Shown: positions 42,571 through 51,795, numbered from the stretch's first letter. The stretch is DNA of 64,000 nt from UBA1429 sp964482225 (GCA_964482225.1 CAYZWT010000020.1:9825-73824); one strand, 5' to 3'. The notes: a model not told the origin generated them from the sequence alone. Program-made: numbers and translations.

Positions 42571-43131
42571 TTACTCTTCTTCCGCCCGAGGCGCCAGCCC
42601 ACTAGCAGCAACCAGGCCCAACAGTTTTTCGACCGCCTGATCCGCCAGCGCTGATGTCTCGTCAGTCAACGTTTCACCGAAATCGAAATTGTGGCCCAAC
42701 ACCGAGAGCATGTACGCCTCGGGACGTTGGCCGTAGAGCGTCTCACACAGGCTCAGGATCACCCCCGGCTTGAGGTGATGCCCACTCATGCCGCCCTGGA
42801 TAGCAGGCTCGATGGCCTGCCATTCCACCGGCTCCCAGCCGACGCCCGCCACATGGGCATCCAGGAACACCAGGGTATCATAGCGCCAGGCCAGCTCGGC
42901 CAACTCGGGCGCCAGTTGGTGCACCAGGATCGCCCGCAGGCCAGGGCGCTGCTCGTCCTCATCCTCATCCGCCAGGCTATCGGGGTCCAGGCCCAGAGCC
43001 ACAAGCAGCCGCTGTAGAATGTGCTCGGCTACGCCGTCATCTCGGCGGCTGCTGTTGCCATAGCCAACCAGCAACAGGCTGGCGGCACGCTCTCGAGGCC
43101 GTTGGGCCATATACGACACGCTATCTGCCAC
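42571..43131 (-). CDS. Hydrogenase maturation endopeptidase (HoxW/HyaD family)
   Basis: 186 residues. LLVGYGNSSRRDDGVAEHIL is the N-terminal signature (GxGN.xxxDDG) with the metal-binding Asp pair, and LVFLDAHVAG supplies the second acidic ligand; GHHLKPGVIL gives the His. It clips the C-terminal peptide of the large subunit once NiFe is inserted. An acidic insert (DEDEDEQ) is unusual. It overlaps the NuoF stop by 11 bp. hyp genes for cofactor assembly are not in the window. Confidence 0.92.
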   Translation of the reverse strand: MADSVSYMAQRPRERAASLLLVGYGNSSRRDDGVAEHILQRLLVALGLDPDSLADEDEDEQRPGLRAILVHQLAPELAELAWRYDTLVFLDAHVAGVGWEPVEWQAIEPAIQGGMSGHHLKPGVILSLCETLYGQRPEAYMLSVLGHNFDFGETLTDETSALADQAVEKLLGLVAASGLAPRAEEE

Positions 43132-44977
43132 GAGCCTTGACCGGGATCAGCTCGGTGGGCACCTCCATGGTCTCGCCCGAGAGCTTGACGATGGCGTCGA
43201 ACGGGCAGACCTCATAGCAGGTGCCGCACTTGATGCAGCCCTCCTGGTTGATGATGTGGATCATGCGGCGATCCCCATCGATGACCTGCACCGGGCAATC
43301 GCGCTTGCAGATGCCACAACCCCGGCAGGTATCCGGATTCACATAAAAGGTGATCATGTTGGTGCACTGCTTGGCCGGGCAACGCCCCTCGTTCACATGG
43401 GCGTCAAACTCGTCGCGGAAGTAACGCAAGGCCGCCATGATCGGGCCGGGCGTAAGCTGGCCCAGGGCGCAGAGCGAGTCCGAATCCATGCCCTTGGCGA
43501 TCTCGACGATCTGATCAATGTCTTCCTGAGAGCCGTGGCCCTCGGTGATGCGGGTGAGCAACTCCAACATACGCTTGCCGCCCACGCGGCAGGGCACGCA
43601 CTTGCCGCACGACTCTGCCGTGGCAAAGGTCAGAAAATACTTGCAGAACTCGACCATGCAGGTATCTTCGTCCACGACGATCATGCCGCCCGAGCCCATC
43701 ACCGCGCCGGCCTGGCGCAGCGAGTCGAAATCCACATGCAGGTCCAGCCCCGACTCGGGCAGGCAGCCGCCCAGGGGGCCGCCCGTCTGCACGGCCTTGA
43801 ACTTTTTACCATCGGGGATGCCCCCGCCGATATCATAGATGATCTCGCGCAGGGTGATGCCCATAGGCACCTCGATCAGGCCGGTGTTGTTCACCTTGCC
43901 CGTCAGCGCAAAGATGGCCGTGCCAGGGCTGCGCGGCGTGCCGATGGCGGCAAACCACTCGGCCCCATTGCGGATGATCTGCGGGATATTGGCATAGCTC
44001 TTGACGTTGTTGTTGTTGGTGGGCTTGGCCCACAGGCCCGAGACCGCCGGGAAGGGCGGCCTGGGGCGCGGCTCGCCCCGGCGCCCCTCGATGGAGGCGA
44101 TCAGGGCCGTCTCTTCGCCGCACACAAAGGCGCCGGCGCCCTCTTTGATCTTGAGCCTAAAGCTAAAGCCAGACCCAAAGATATCCTCGCCCAACAGGCC
44201 ATACTCTTCTGCCCGCTCGATGGCGAGCTTGAGACGCTTGATGGCCAGCGGGTACTCGGCGCGGCAGTAGACATAGCCCTCCTGGGCGCCCACCGCGTAA
44301 CCGCAGATGGCCATACCTTCGAGCACCGAGTGGGGGTCGCCTTCCAGGATCGAGCGATCCATGAACGCGCCCGGGTCGCCCTCATCGGCATTGCAGACCA
44401 CGTACTTGATCTCGCCGGGGGCCTTGGCGGTAAACTCCCACTTGAGGCCTGTGAGAAAACCGGCGCCGCCGCGTCCGCGCAAGCCAGAGGCCTTGACCTC
44501 TTCGATGACGCCTTCGGGCGTCATCTCGCCCAGCACCTTGCCCAGCGCCTCATAGCCGCCCCGCGCGATATACTCGTCAATGCTCTCGGGGTCGATCACG
44601 CCGCAGTTGCGCAGGGTGACGCGCTGCTGCTTTTCGTAAAAGGGGATCTCGTCGTAAAAGGGGACGGCCTGCTGGGTATCCGGCGTCTCAAAGACCAGCC
44701 GCTGTACCACGCGGCCCTTGACCAGCGTCTCTTCCACCAGCTCCTCGATATCCGAAGGCTGCACCTGGCAGTAGAAAATGCCCTCCGGATAGACGATCAC
44801 GATGGGGCCCATGGCGCAAAAGCCACGGCACCCGGTCTCGACGACGCGCACCTCGTCTTGCAGCTCGCGCCGCACGATCTCGCCGCGCAACGCGTCAATC
44901 ACGCCGCCAGCGCCCGACGAATCACAACCCGTGCCTGTGCATACCAGGACATTCGCCCGGTATATCGGTTCCGACAT
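43121..44977 (-). CDS. NuoF/HydB-like flavin subunit with C-terminal 2x4Fe-4S ferredoxin domain
   Basis: 618 residues; AGGAGG precedes the ATG. N-terminal thioredoxin-like 2Fe-2S domain (CTGTGCDSSGAGG, ETGCRGFCAMGP), FMN/NAD core (LRGRGGAGFLTGLKW, NADEGDPGAFMDRS), 4Fe-4S (ESCGKCVPCRVG) and a C-terminal ferredoxin with two clusters (CRGCGICKRDC, CIKCGTCYEVCP). Classical HoxF lacks this C-terminal ferredoxin, whereas the bifurcating HydB/HndC subunits have it. That points to NAD(H)- and ferredoxin-linked electron bifurcation. Confidence 0.93.
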   Translation of the reverse strand: MSEPIYRANVLVCTGTGCDSSGAGGVIDALRGEIVRRELQDEVRVVETGCRGFCAMGPIVIVYPEGIFYCQVQPSDIEELVEETLVKGRVVQRLVFETPDTQQAVPFYDEIPFYEKQQRVTLRNCGVIDPESIDEYIARGGYEALGKVLGEMTPEGVIEEVKASGLRGRGGAGFLTGLKWEFTAKAPGEIKYVVCNADEGDPGAFMDRSILEGDPHSVLEGMAICGYAVGAQEGYVYCRAEYPLAIKRLKLAIERAEEYGLLGEDIFGSGFSFRLKIKEGAGAFVCGEETALIASIEGRRGEPRPRPPFPAVSGLWAKPTNNNNVKSYANIPQIIRNGAEWFAAIGTPRSPGTAIFALTGKVNNTGLIEVPMGITLREIIYDIGGGIPDGKKFKAVQTGGPLGGCLPESGLDLHVDFDSLRQAGAVMGSGGMIVVDEDTCMVEFCKYFLTFATAESCGKCVPCRVGGKRMLELLTRITEGHGSQEDIDQIVEIAKGMDSDSLCALGQLTPGPIMAALRYFRDEFDAHVNEGRCPAKQCTNMITFYVNPDTCRGCGICKRDCPVQVIDGDRRMIHIINQEGCIKCGTCYEVCPFDAIVKLSGETMEVPTELIPVKARGR

Positions 44978-45040
44978 CTTGTCCTCCTGGACTGGTTCCG
45001 CTAGATGATGACCTCTGCCCGAGTGACTCTCAACGGGCGC

Positions 45041-45412
45041 TTATTCCTGCAGACGACCGACCACCCACTCTTCGACGACCTGGCCCTTGACCAGATGCTC
45101 TTCGATGAGGCGCGAGACCATCTCGGGGGTGATATTGCCATACGTTACGCGGGGCTTGCCCGCCTGCTCGATATCCACCAGAGGCTCTTTGGCGCACATG
45201 CCGATGCAGCCGACGGTGGTGACGTTGATATCCATCTCGCGCGTGCGCAGTTCCTCCAAGATGGCGCGCATCGTCTCGCGCGCGCCCGCGGCGATCCCGC
45301 ACGTGCCCATACCCACGATAATGGTCGTGCTGGTATCTCTGCGTGTGGTTATATCTCGCTCGACCCGCTCGCGCAAGCGACGCAGCTCCTCCAACGACTT
45401 GATCTGTGGCAT
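45041..45412 (-). CDS. 2Fe-2S thioredoxin-fold ferredoxin-like protein
   Basis: 123 residues from ATG 45412 (AAGGAG, 7-nt spacing). IIVGMGTCGIAAGARETM and TVGCIGMCAKEPLVDI are the cluster motifs of the NuoE-like 2Fe-2S thioredoxin fold, here with three obvious cysteines. A short helical N-terminus (LEELRRLRERVERD) precedes it. Single-domain proteins of this kind sit beside NuoF in Hnd-type clusters (HndB-like) and carry electrons or regulate. It lies between the HATPase gene and NuoF. Confidence 0.85.
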   Translation of the reverse strand: MPQIKSLEELRRLRERVERDITTRRDTSTTIIVGMGTCGIAAGARETMRAILEELRTREMDINVTTVGCIGMCAKEPLVDIEQAGKPRVTYGNITPEMVSRLIEEHLVKGQVVEEWVVGRLQE

Positions 45413-45443
45413 CCCCACTCTCCTTTGATTGATGGCCCCCCGG

Positions 45444-46013
45444 CTAGAGCCGGTCGGCCCATAACCCCGTGTACAACTCGGCGTATCCCTGCTCAAGATA
45501 CTCCTCTAGCCACTGCCGAATGGCCGGGTGGCTGAGGGGAATATCCTCCCCCAGCACCTCGCGCATCTCGCGCGTATCCAGCTCAAACACGCCCTCGTCC
45601 ACCCGGTGCGCGTACACCAGGTCCCAATCTCCCCTGCTGGAAAGCAATGCCCCCAGCAATGTGCTGGGCATATCGCCTAGCGGCGCCCGGTCAATGTGCT
45701 CGCGCTGGAACCAGGCCCGCACGAGCGTGCCCCGGCCCGGCGTCGAGGCCAACGTGAGGCCCCCATTGCAGCGCTCCGCCGCCGCCTTGAGCAGTGGCAG
45801 CCCCAGCCCCACGTGCCGGGTGGTGCGGGTGGTAAAGAACGGGTCCAGCGCCCGCGCCTGCGTCTCTGCATCCATCCCGCGCCCATTATCCTGGATCTCG
45901 ATGCTTAGCATATCCTGGCCGCTATCCTCGCAGATCTGCAAGACCACCTGGGTGGCGCCGGCCGCCAGGGCATTCTCCAACAGATCCAGCACGTGGTGGG
46001 ATAACTCGCGCAC
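45444..46013 (-). CDS. HATPase-domain protein of the hydrogenase operon
   Basis: 189 residues. GHKL ATPase fold: LSHHVLDLLENALAAGATQV (N box), IEIQDNGRGMD (G1), FFTTRTTRHVGLGLPLLK (F and G2 boxes), STPGRGTLV. It has no histidine phosphotransfer or sensor domain. In clostridial FeFe hydrogenase clusters a stand-alone HATPase gene sits at this same place between NuoE and the 2Fe-2S gene. About 75 C-terminal residues are unassigned. The start overlaps the NuoE stop by 1 bp. Confidence 0.88.
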   Translation of the reverse strand: MRELSHHVLDLLENALAAGATQVVLQICEDSGQDMLSIEIQDNGRGMDAETQARALDPFFTTRTTRHVGLGLPLLKAAAERCNGGLTLASTPGRGTLVRAWFQREHIDRAPLGDMPSTLLGALLSSRGDWDLVYAHRVDEGVFELDTREMREVLGEDIPLSHPAIRQWLEEYLEQGYAELYTGLWADRL

Positions 46014-46504
46014 TAGTCGAGTTCGCGCACCAATTTCTGCACCTTGTCCGGCACCAAGCGGCCCACCACCTGCCCGTCAATGACGGCCATGGGGGCCAGC
46101 GCGCACGAGCCAAGGCAATACACCACTTCCAGGGTCACACGATAATCGGGCGTGGTCTCTCCGGCCTTGATGCCAAGCTGCTCCTCCAGGGTAGTCACCA
46201 AGCGGGGCGCGCCCTTGACATGGCAAGCGGTGCCATCGCAGATACTGACGATATGGCGGCCACGTCGCTGCAAGTAGAACTGGGAGTAAAAGGTAGCCAC
46301 GCCATAGAGCTGGGCCAGAGAATGGCCCGTCCGCTCGGAGATGTACTGCAAAGCCTCCTCGGGCAGATAGCCATACAGTTCCTGTGTCCTCTGGAGGATC
46401 GGAATAACGGCGCCCCGCTCCTCGCCAAAGGCGTCCAGAATCTCGCTCAGGGGCGCCAGGTCCACTGTGTCCTTGTTTTCAACCACGGTCTTTTCCAGCA
46501 GCAC
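46013..46504 (-). CDS. NuoE/HydC-like 2Fe-2S subunit
   Basis: 163 residues from GTG 46504, preceded by GAGGGAGGAG; the 10-residue longer ATG version would include the ribosome site. NuoE domains: helical bundle (GAVIPILQRTQELYGYLPEEALQYIS, LAQLYGVATFYSQFYLQRRG) and thioredoxin fold with 2Fe-2S ligands in CDGTACHVKGA and CLGSCALAP. It partners NuoF to pass electrons from NADH. Confidence 0.95.
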   Translation of the reverse strand: MLLEKTVVENKDTVDLAPLSEILDAFGEERGAVIPILQRTQELYGYLPEEALQYISERTGHSLAQLYGVATFYSQFYLQRRGRHIVSICDGTACHVKGAPRLVTTLEEQLGIKAGETTPDYRVTLEVVYCLGSCALAPMAVIDGQVVGRLVPDKVQKLVRELD

Positions 46505-46555
46505 GTCTGCTCCTCCCTCTATGCAGAATATCATCCCACCACGAGCGACTCGTGG

Positions 46556-47305
46556 TCAGGAAGCCAATGTGACCGAGCGTCCTTGTTCGCGCCGGAGCGC
46601 CAGGGCCAGCTCGGCGACCGTCGGCGCCGCCAGCCGCGCCGTCATTCTCGCGCCCATATCGGCCAGGCAGTGGGCGTCGCTGGAGCGGATCAGTGGCCAG
46701 TCCGCGACCCCCGGAAAGCGGGCGATCAGTTGGGCCACATCCCCATGAGCGCTGATCTCCAACCCCGCCAGCGCCAACCCCTCGGGCACAAAGCCCAGGT
46801 TGCCCAGCAGGCTGTACGAGGGCCGATCCACATGGGCCGCGATGGCCAGCCCACCCAGCTCACACACCTTCTCGACCACGGCCTCTACGGGCAACCCCAT
46901 CGAGGCCAGCAGCAAGCGTTCCTCCTCGCGCACGAACTCGCCCGTCTCATCCACCACAAACTGCGGCCCCAGCACCTCTGGGCGGTTCGGGACGGGCGGC
47001 AAGCTATCGTATACGACCCCTTGCCAGCGCGCAACCTGCTCCAACGTATCAAAGAGGCACACGATGTGCGCCTCTTCGCGCGTCTGTACTTCCATGCCGG
47101 GCAGCACGGCCAATCCGCTGCCTGCGGCGGCCCGTTGCACCGCCTCGATATTCTCACTCGCGTGATGGTCGGTGATGGCGATCAGGTCCAGCCCCACCTC
47201 GCGCGCCCGCCGGACGATCAAGGGCGGGATCATCTCGATCTCGGCGCAAGGCGAGAGCACCGTATGTACATGCAGATCCAGGCGCACCGCCCTCAGCGCA
47301 GCCAT
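46556..47305 (-). CDS. PHP-domain phosphoesterase-like protein
   Basis: 249 residues from ATG 47305 (GGAG upstream). PHP metal motifs: DLHVHTVLSPC, ITDHHASENI, AAHVDRP, SSDAHCLAD. Predicted metal-dependent phosphoesterase or nuclease of unknown substrate. Its place between DRTGG and NuoE genes is the same as in clostridial hydrogenase clusters, suggesting a part in signalling, not DNA synthesis. Confidence 0.9.
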   Translation of the reverse strand: MAALRAVRLDLHVHTVLSPCAEIEMIPPLIVRRAREVGLDLIAITDHHASENIEAVQRAAAGSGLAVLPGMEVQTREEAHIVCLFDTLEQVARWQGVVYDSLPPVPNRPEVLGPQFVVDETGEFVREEERLLLASMGLPVEAVVEKVCELGGLAIAAHVDRPSYSLLGNLGFVPEGLALAGLEISAHGDVAQLIARFPGVADWPLIRSSDAHCLADMGARMTARLAAPTVAELALALRREQGRSVTLAS

Positions 47306-47327
47306 CGCGCTCCGCGAGCCCGCGCCA

Positions 47328-47687
47328 TCAGGCGCCGCGCGCCGGGTCGTTCCCTGCAATCCCCTGCCCCACCAGCCGCGCCACGATGGTGTAGGTGGTC
47401 TCCTTGGCCAGCAGAATCGGAACGCCACGCTCCTCAGCGCGGCTCAGGGTCGCCTCGTCCGCAGCCGTGCCCTCGGCGACGATCACGCCCGCCAGGCCCA
47501 ACAAATCGGCCACGGCCACCACGTTCGGGTGCGCCTGCAGGGTCACCCACAGGTTGCCGGCAGCGGCCCCGGCCATGACGCAACTGAGCAGGTCAGAGGC
47601 ATAGCCGCCCGTGATCTCGCGCTCCAGCCCTTGCGCGCCGGCCGCCACGGTCAGCCCCAAGGCATCTACGATCTCGCTGACGATCAC
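47328..47687 (-). CDS. DRTGG-domain protein (short)
   Basis: 119 residues, almost entirely one DRTGG domain (EREITGGYASDLLSCVMAGAAAGNLWVT ... VIVAEGTAADEATLSRAEERGVPILL). In other proteins this domain accompanies phosphotransacetylase or CBS modules and is thought to bind an effector. It abuts the CBS-HATPase gene with no gap and precedes the PHP gene by 22 bp. Confidence 0.88.
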   Translation of the reverse strand: MIVSEIVDALGLTVAAGAQGLEREITGGYASDLLSCVMAGAAAGNLWVTLQAHPNVVAVADLLGLAGVIVAEGTAADEATLSRAEERGVPILLAKETTYTIVARLVGQGIAGNDPARGA

Positions 47688-48653
47688 CTAGTGTCTCCCT
47701 TGCGTAAGGTCAAAAATCATCTCCAGGCGCGTTCCCACCCCAACGGTAGAGGTCAAAGACATGCGATCGGTGCAGGATTTGATGTTCGAGAGCCCCATCC
47801 CCGCGCCAAAGCCCAACTCGCGAATCCAATCAGGCGCGGTAGAGTACCCGGGCTGCATGGCCTGCTCCACATCCGGAATGCCCGGCCCATCATCCAGCGC
47901 AATGACTTTGATCTCTTCCGGGCGCGCCTCGACGATGATCTGGCCGCCTTCCGTATGGATCATGATATTCGTTTCGGCCTCATAGGTCGCCACCGAGATA
48001 CGCCGGATGGTCTGCGGGTGGGCGCCCAGCCGGTCCAACGCGCGCTTGACCTTGCTGGAGGCCTCGCCCCCCCGCACGAAATCGCGGGGCAACACCCGAT
48101 AGCGCAGGATCAGAGTCGTCTGCTCCGACTCGATATCCTCAAAGATATGGCTGGCCCGGTAGCGCCGAATCTCTTCCGAGTGCCAGAGGGTCTCGAACTG
48201 CTTGAGCAGGCCCCTGACGATATCGCCCTGGGTAATGATGCCGACCAACTGCCCCTCGGCATCCACCACGGGAAAGCGGCCATACCTAAAGCGTGCAAAG
48301 AGGGCCACCGCCCCCGCCAGGGTATCATCGGCGCGCACCGCCTGCACCCGCGTGGTCATCTTGTCGCGAATGCGGGCTTGGGCTTCGCCCTGTTCCAGCG
48401 CGCGGATCAGGCTCTCGACGCTGATCATGCCGATCATCTGGCCGTCCTCTATGATGGGCACGCCCGAGACGCGGTTGACGCGCAGCACCTCTTTGAGCTC
48501 GGCCATGGTCGCATCGGGCGAACAGGTGATCACGTCGCGGGTCATCACTTGCTCTACCTTGAGCTCATAGACCAGCTCTTGGACTTTGGTAAGGTTCGTG
48601 GGAAGCCGGTCGGAGCCCGGCTCCTCTGCCGTTTCCTGCCGCCCAAGCGTCAT
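47688..48653 (-). CDS. CBS-pair plus HATPase regulatory protein
   Basis: 321 residues. Two CBS motifs (VMTRDVITCSPDATMAELKEV ... SGVPIIEDGQMIGMIS; MTTRVQAVRADDTLAGAVALF ... GRFPVVDAEGQLVGIIT) fill residues 35-160, then a GHKL ATPase domain like anti-sigma kinases (IRVLP..., IALDDGPGIPD, GFGAGMGLSNIK). CBS pairs usually bind adenine nucleotides, so this could sense energy charge and gate a partner. It overlaps the upstream DRTGG gene by 4 bp. Confidence 0.9.
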   Translation of the reverse strand: MTLGRQETAEEPGSDRLPTNLTKVQELVYELKVEQVMTRDVITCSPDATMAELKEVLRVNRVSGVPIIEDGQMIGMISVESLIRALEQGEAQARIRDKMTTRVQAVRADDTLAGAVALFARFRYGRFPVVDAEGQLVGIITQGDIVRGLLKQFETLWHSEEIRRYRASHIFEDIESEQTTLILRYRVLPRDFVRGGEASSKVKRALDRLGAHPQTIRRISVATYEAETNIMIHTEGGQIIVEARPEEIKVIALDDGPGIPDVEQAMQPGYSTAPDWIRELGFGAGMGLSNIKSCTDRMSLTSTVGVGTRLEMIFDLTQGRH

Positions 48654-49057
48654 GCTCCAGATCCCGCTCCGCTATCGGCGCTCTTGGGAAAAGCGCCATG
48701 AGCCAAATCGAACAACCCACAACTCTGCAAGCCCTGGGCATACAAACGCCCGCAGCTCTCATAGAGGGTAAAGCGCGTCGCCAACAGCGGGATGCCCTTT
48801 TCTTTGGCCAGGGCCACGGTCTCTGGGGGCGGAACCTTGCCACGCACAAAAACGATGGCCTTGATGCCGGCCATCTCTGCGGTGCGCACCACCTGGGGGT
48901 TTGCCAGGCCCGTCAACAAAAGCGTGCCAGCATGGGTAAAAGCCAGCACGTCGCTCATCAGGTCCGCTCCGCAGCCGAACTCGACCTCCATGTCCAGATC
49001 GGCTCCGGTCGAGACCAACTGTCCTTCAAGAGTGGCCAAGATCTCTGCAAGAGTCAC
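48650..49057 (-). CDS. DRTGG-domain protein (first gene of the operon)
   Basis: 135 residues, GTG start. DRTGG-like fold: FGCGADLMSDVLAFTHAGTLLLTGLANPQVVRTAEMAGIKAIVFVRGK ... IPLLATRFTLYESCGRLY. It is a paralogue of the shorter DRTGG protein. First of 12 genes read from the promoter at 49111-49140. The ribosome site is weak. Confidence 0.85.
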   Translation of the reverse strand: MTLAEILATLEGQLVSTGADLDMEVEFGCGADLMSDVLAFTHAGTLLLTGLANPQVVRTAEMAGIKAIVFVRGKVPPPETVALAKEKGIPLLATRFTLYESCGRLYAQGLQSCGLFDLAHGAFPKSADSGAGSGA

Positions 49058-49110
49058 GTTAGTGCATCATCCAATCAAGAGTGCGAGACTCTGGAATCGC
49101 AACCTTGTGA

Positions 49111-49140
49111 ATTATATCACGACTTTTAGAGGCGTGTCAA
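49111..49140 (-). promoter_or_regulatory. Consensus promoter of the hydrogenase operon
   Basis: Minus-strand TTGACA (49135-49140), 18-bp spacer, TATAAT (49111-49116); transcription would begin near 49104, about 47 bases before the first start codon. Confidence 0.75.
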
Positions 49141-49217
49141 AAGCCGCCAGGCTCGGCATATCCAGATCGCAAGTGATTCGGCCCTACATGGGAACCGAGC
49201 CCTGCTTTCACCGCGCC

Positions 49218-51761
49218 TCACTCTGCCCAGAGCACCAGCCCCGGAATGTGTGGCGTGGCCAGGCCGGGGTGCCGGGGCAGCACGCGAATGGTGAACCCGC
49301 TCAGCCCGCTCTTGACGAACCGGGCGCCCACCTGATAGAGGGCATGGCCGCCGTCGTCGGTTCCCCGGTGGGCCATCTCGATGGCGTCATATTCCTGAAT
49401 GCCTCCCTGGGCGCCCGTGCGGCCCAGGCAGACCTGCACGCTCACATCCTCGGGCGAGAGCGCCCCCAGATGCACCCGCGCGCGAAACTCGATCTCGTCG
49501 CGCACCGTCACGTCATCGCGGGCGCTGGAGGCAATGTCCACCAGGCGGATGCCGGGCCAGGCGGCCCGCACATGCTGTAGCCATTGGGCCAGCTCCCTGG
49601 CAGCCTGGGCGCCGTCGGCATCGAGCTGTGCATACCGTTCCATGGCCGGGTGATAGAGATGATCGGCATACTCTTGCAGCATGCGGTTGGTGCAAAAACG
49701 CGGCCCCACACTGGCCATCGAGCGCTTGATCAACGCCACCCAGCCATGCGGCACGCTGTTGTTCCCGCGATCATAGAACAGGGGCACGACGTCCTTTTCG
49801 AGCATGTCGTACAGGGCGTTGGCCTCTACCTCGTCGCCATAGGCGTCGTCTTGATAGATCTCTCCCTGGCCGATGCGCCAGCCGATCTCGCTGGCATAGC
49901 CTTCATACCACCAACCGTCATAGGTGCTCAGGTGGATGGCGCCGTTCATGCAGGCCTTCATGCCGCTGGTGCCGCTGGCCTCTTGGCCATGGCGCGGGGT
50001 GTTCAGCCAGACGTCCACGCCCTGCACCAGGTAACGCGCCAGCGCCATATCGTAATCCTCCAGAAAGACGATCCGATCGCGCAGATCGGGGCGCCGGCAA
50101 GCGTGTACCAGAGAGCGGATCAATTCCTTGGCCGGGTTGTCTTCTGGGTGCGCTTTGCCGGCAAAGAGGATCTGCACAGGCCGGTCCGTCTGGTTCAGGA
50201 TGCGCGAGAGGCGCTCCAGATCATGGAACAGCAGCAGGGCGCGCTTGTAGGTGGCAAAGCGCCGCGCAAAGCCGATGGTCAGCGCCTTGGGATCGAGCAC
50301 GCCCGAGGCGTGGGCAATGTCGCTCTGGCTGGCGCCGCGCCGCTCCAACTGGGCCCCCACGTGGCGCCGGGCAACGCCCACCAACCGCTCGCGGCGTCGC
50401 TCGTGGGTCTGCCACAGCTCTTCGTCGGGGATACGCTCCATCCGCTCCCACAGTTTCGCGTTGGCGGGATCCGATTGCCAGCGCGGCCCCAGGTAGCGCA
50501 GCAGCAGGTTCGCCATGTCTCGCGAGATCCAGCTTGGGTGATGGATGCCGTTGGTAATTGCGCTGATGGGCACCTCGTGGGCGGGCGTGCCGGGCCACAG
50601 GCTCTGCCACATCTCCCGCGCGATCTGCCCGTGCAGCGCGCTGACGCCATTGGCCCCAGAGGAAAGCGAGAGGGCCAACACCGCCATCGAAAAGGGCTCC
50701 TCGGCCTGGGCCTGGGGCGGGCGCCCGAGCGCCATAAAGCGATCCCGGTCTATACCCAACAGATGCATCCACTCGCCCAGGTAGCGATCCACCAGATAGG
50801 GCGGAAAGAGATCAATGCCCGCCGGCACCGAGGTGTGGGTGGTGAACACATTGCCCGCGGCGGTCAGCGTCAATGCCTCATCAAAGGAGAGGCCCTGGCG
50901 CTCCATGACGATGCGGATGCGCTCCAGCCCCAAAAAGGCCGAGTGGCCCTCGTTCATGTGGCAGACGGTCGGCTCGATGCCCACCGCCTGCAAGGCCCGC
51001 ATCCCGCCCACCCCCAGCAGGATCTCCTGGCGGATGCGCATGTCCTTATCGCCGGAATAGAGCTTGCTGGTGATCTGGCGATCCTCCGGCGCATTGCCCT
51101 CCAGGTTGGTATCCAGCATGTAGAGGGGCGCGCGCCCCACCTGCACGCGCCAGATGCGCGCGAGCACCTCACGCCCCGGATAGCTCACCGAGATGGTCAG
51201 CGGTGCGCCCGCTGCGTCGCGCTCCAGGCGGATCGGCATGTTGTGGAAATCGTTGGTGGGATAGGTCTCTTGCTGCCAGCCATCGGCGTTCAGATACTGC
51301 CGAAAATAGCCCTCCTGGTACAACATGCCGACGCCCACCAGCGGCAAGCCCATGTCGCTGGCCGTCTTGAGATGGTCGCCCGAGAGCACGCCCAGGCCGC
51401 CGGAATAGATCGGCATCGCCTCGGTCAGACCGTACTCCATGGAAAAGTAGGCGATGATGCCCCCTTGTTCCAGCGCCGGCGCGCCCCCCACATAGTCCTG
51501 CAACTCGCGATAGACGCGGTCCATGTGCGAGAGAAAACCCTCGTCTTGGCTCACGTCATCCAGCCGCTCCTGCGAAACGCGCCCCAGCGTCTCGACGGGG
51601 TTATGGTGCGTGGCATCGAACAGGTCCGGGTCCAGGCGGCGAAACAGGTCCACGGCGTCCCGGGTCCACGACCACCATACGTTGTGGGCGATCTCATACA
51701 ATGGATCGAGGCGCTCCGGCAGCGAGGGGGTGACATTCAGGGTTCGAAAAGGTCGCAGCAT
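49218..51761 (-). CDS. glgP: Alpha-glucan (glycogen) phosphorylase
   Basis: 847 residues from ATG 51761 (GGAGAG upstream). GT35 enzyme of the bacterial/archaeal type with the short form motifs: YFSMEYGLTEAMPIYSGGLGVLSGDHLK near the N-terminus, CHMNEGHSAF, EASGTSGMKACMNGAIHLS with the PLP-lysine. The C-terminal beta-rich tail (from about residue 735) is the family extension of the bacterial type. It releases glucose-1-phosphate from glycogen or maltodextrins. It has its own promoter and is not overlapping its neighbours. Confidence 0.96.
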   Translation of the reverse strand: MLRPFRTLNVTPSLPERLDPLYEIAHNVWWSWTRDAVDLFRRLDPDLFDATHHNPVETLGRVSQERLDDVSQDEGFLSHMDRVYRELQDYVGGAPALEQGGIIAYFSMEYGLTEAMPIYSGGLGVLSGDHLKTASDMGLPLVGVGMLYQEGYFRQYLNADGWQQETYPTNDFHNMPIRLERDAAGAPLTISVSYPGREVLARIWRVQVGRAPLYMLDTNLEGNAPEDRQITSKLYSGDKDMRIRQEILLGVGGMRALQAVGIEPTVCHMNEGHSAFLGLERIRIVMERQGLSFDEALTLTAAGNVFTTHTSVPAGIDLFPPYLVDRYLGEWMHLLGIDRDRFMALGRPPQAQAEEPFSMAVLALSLSSGANGVSALHGQIAREMWQSLWPGTPAHEVPISAITNGIHHPSWISRDMANLLLRYLGPRWQSDPANAKLWERMERIPDEELWQTHERRRERLVGVARRHVGAQLERRGASQSDIAHASGVLDPKALTIGFARRFATYKRALLLFHDLERLSRILNQTDRPVQILFAGKAHPEDNPAKELIRSLVHACRRPDLRDRIVFLEDYDMALARYLVQGVDVWLNTPRHGQEASGTSGMKACMNGAIHLSTYDGWWYEGYASEIGWRIGQGEIYQDDAYGDEVEANALYDMLEKDVVPLFYDRGNNSVPHGWVALIKRSMASVGPRFCTNRMLQEYADHLYHPAMERYAQLDADGAQAARELAQWLQHVRAAWPGIRLVDIASSARDDVTVRDEIEFRARVHLGALSPEDVSVQVCLGRTGAQGGIQEYDAIEMAHRGTDDGGHALYQVGARFVKSGLSGFTIRVLPRHPGLATPHIPGLVLWAE

Positions 51762-51795
51762 CGTCTCTCCAGAGGGTGATTGGCAAACTCGGCGC

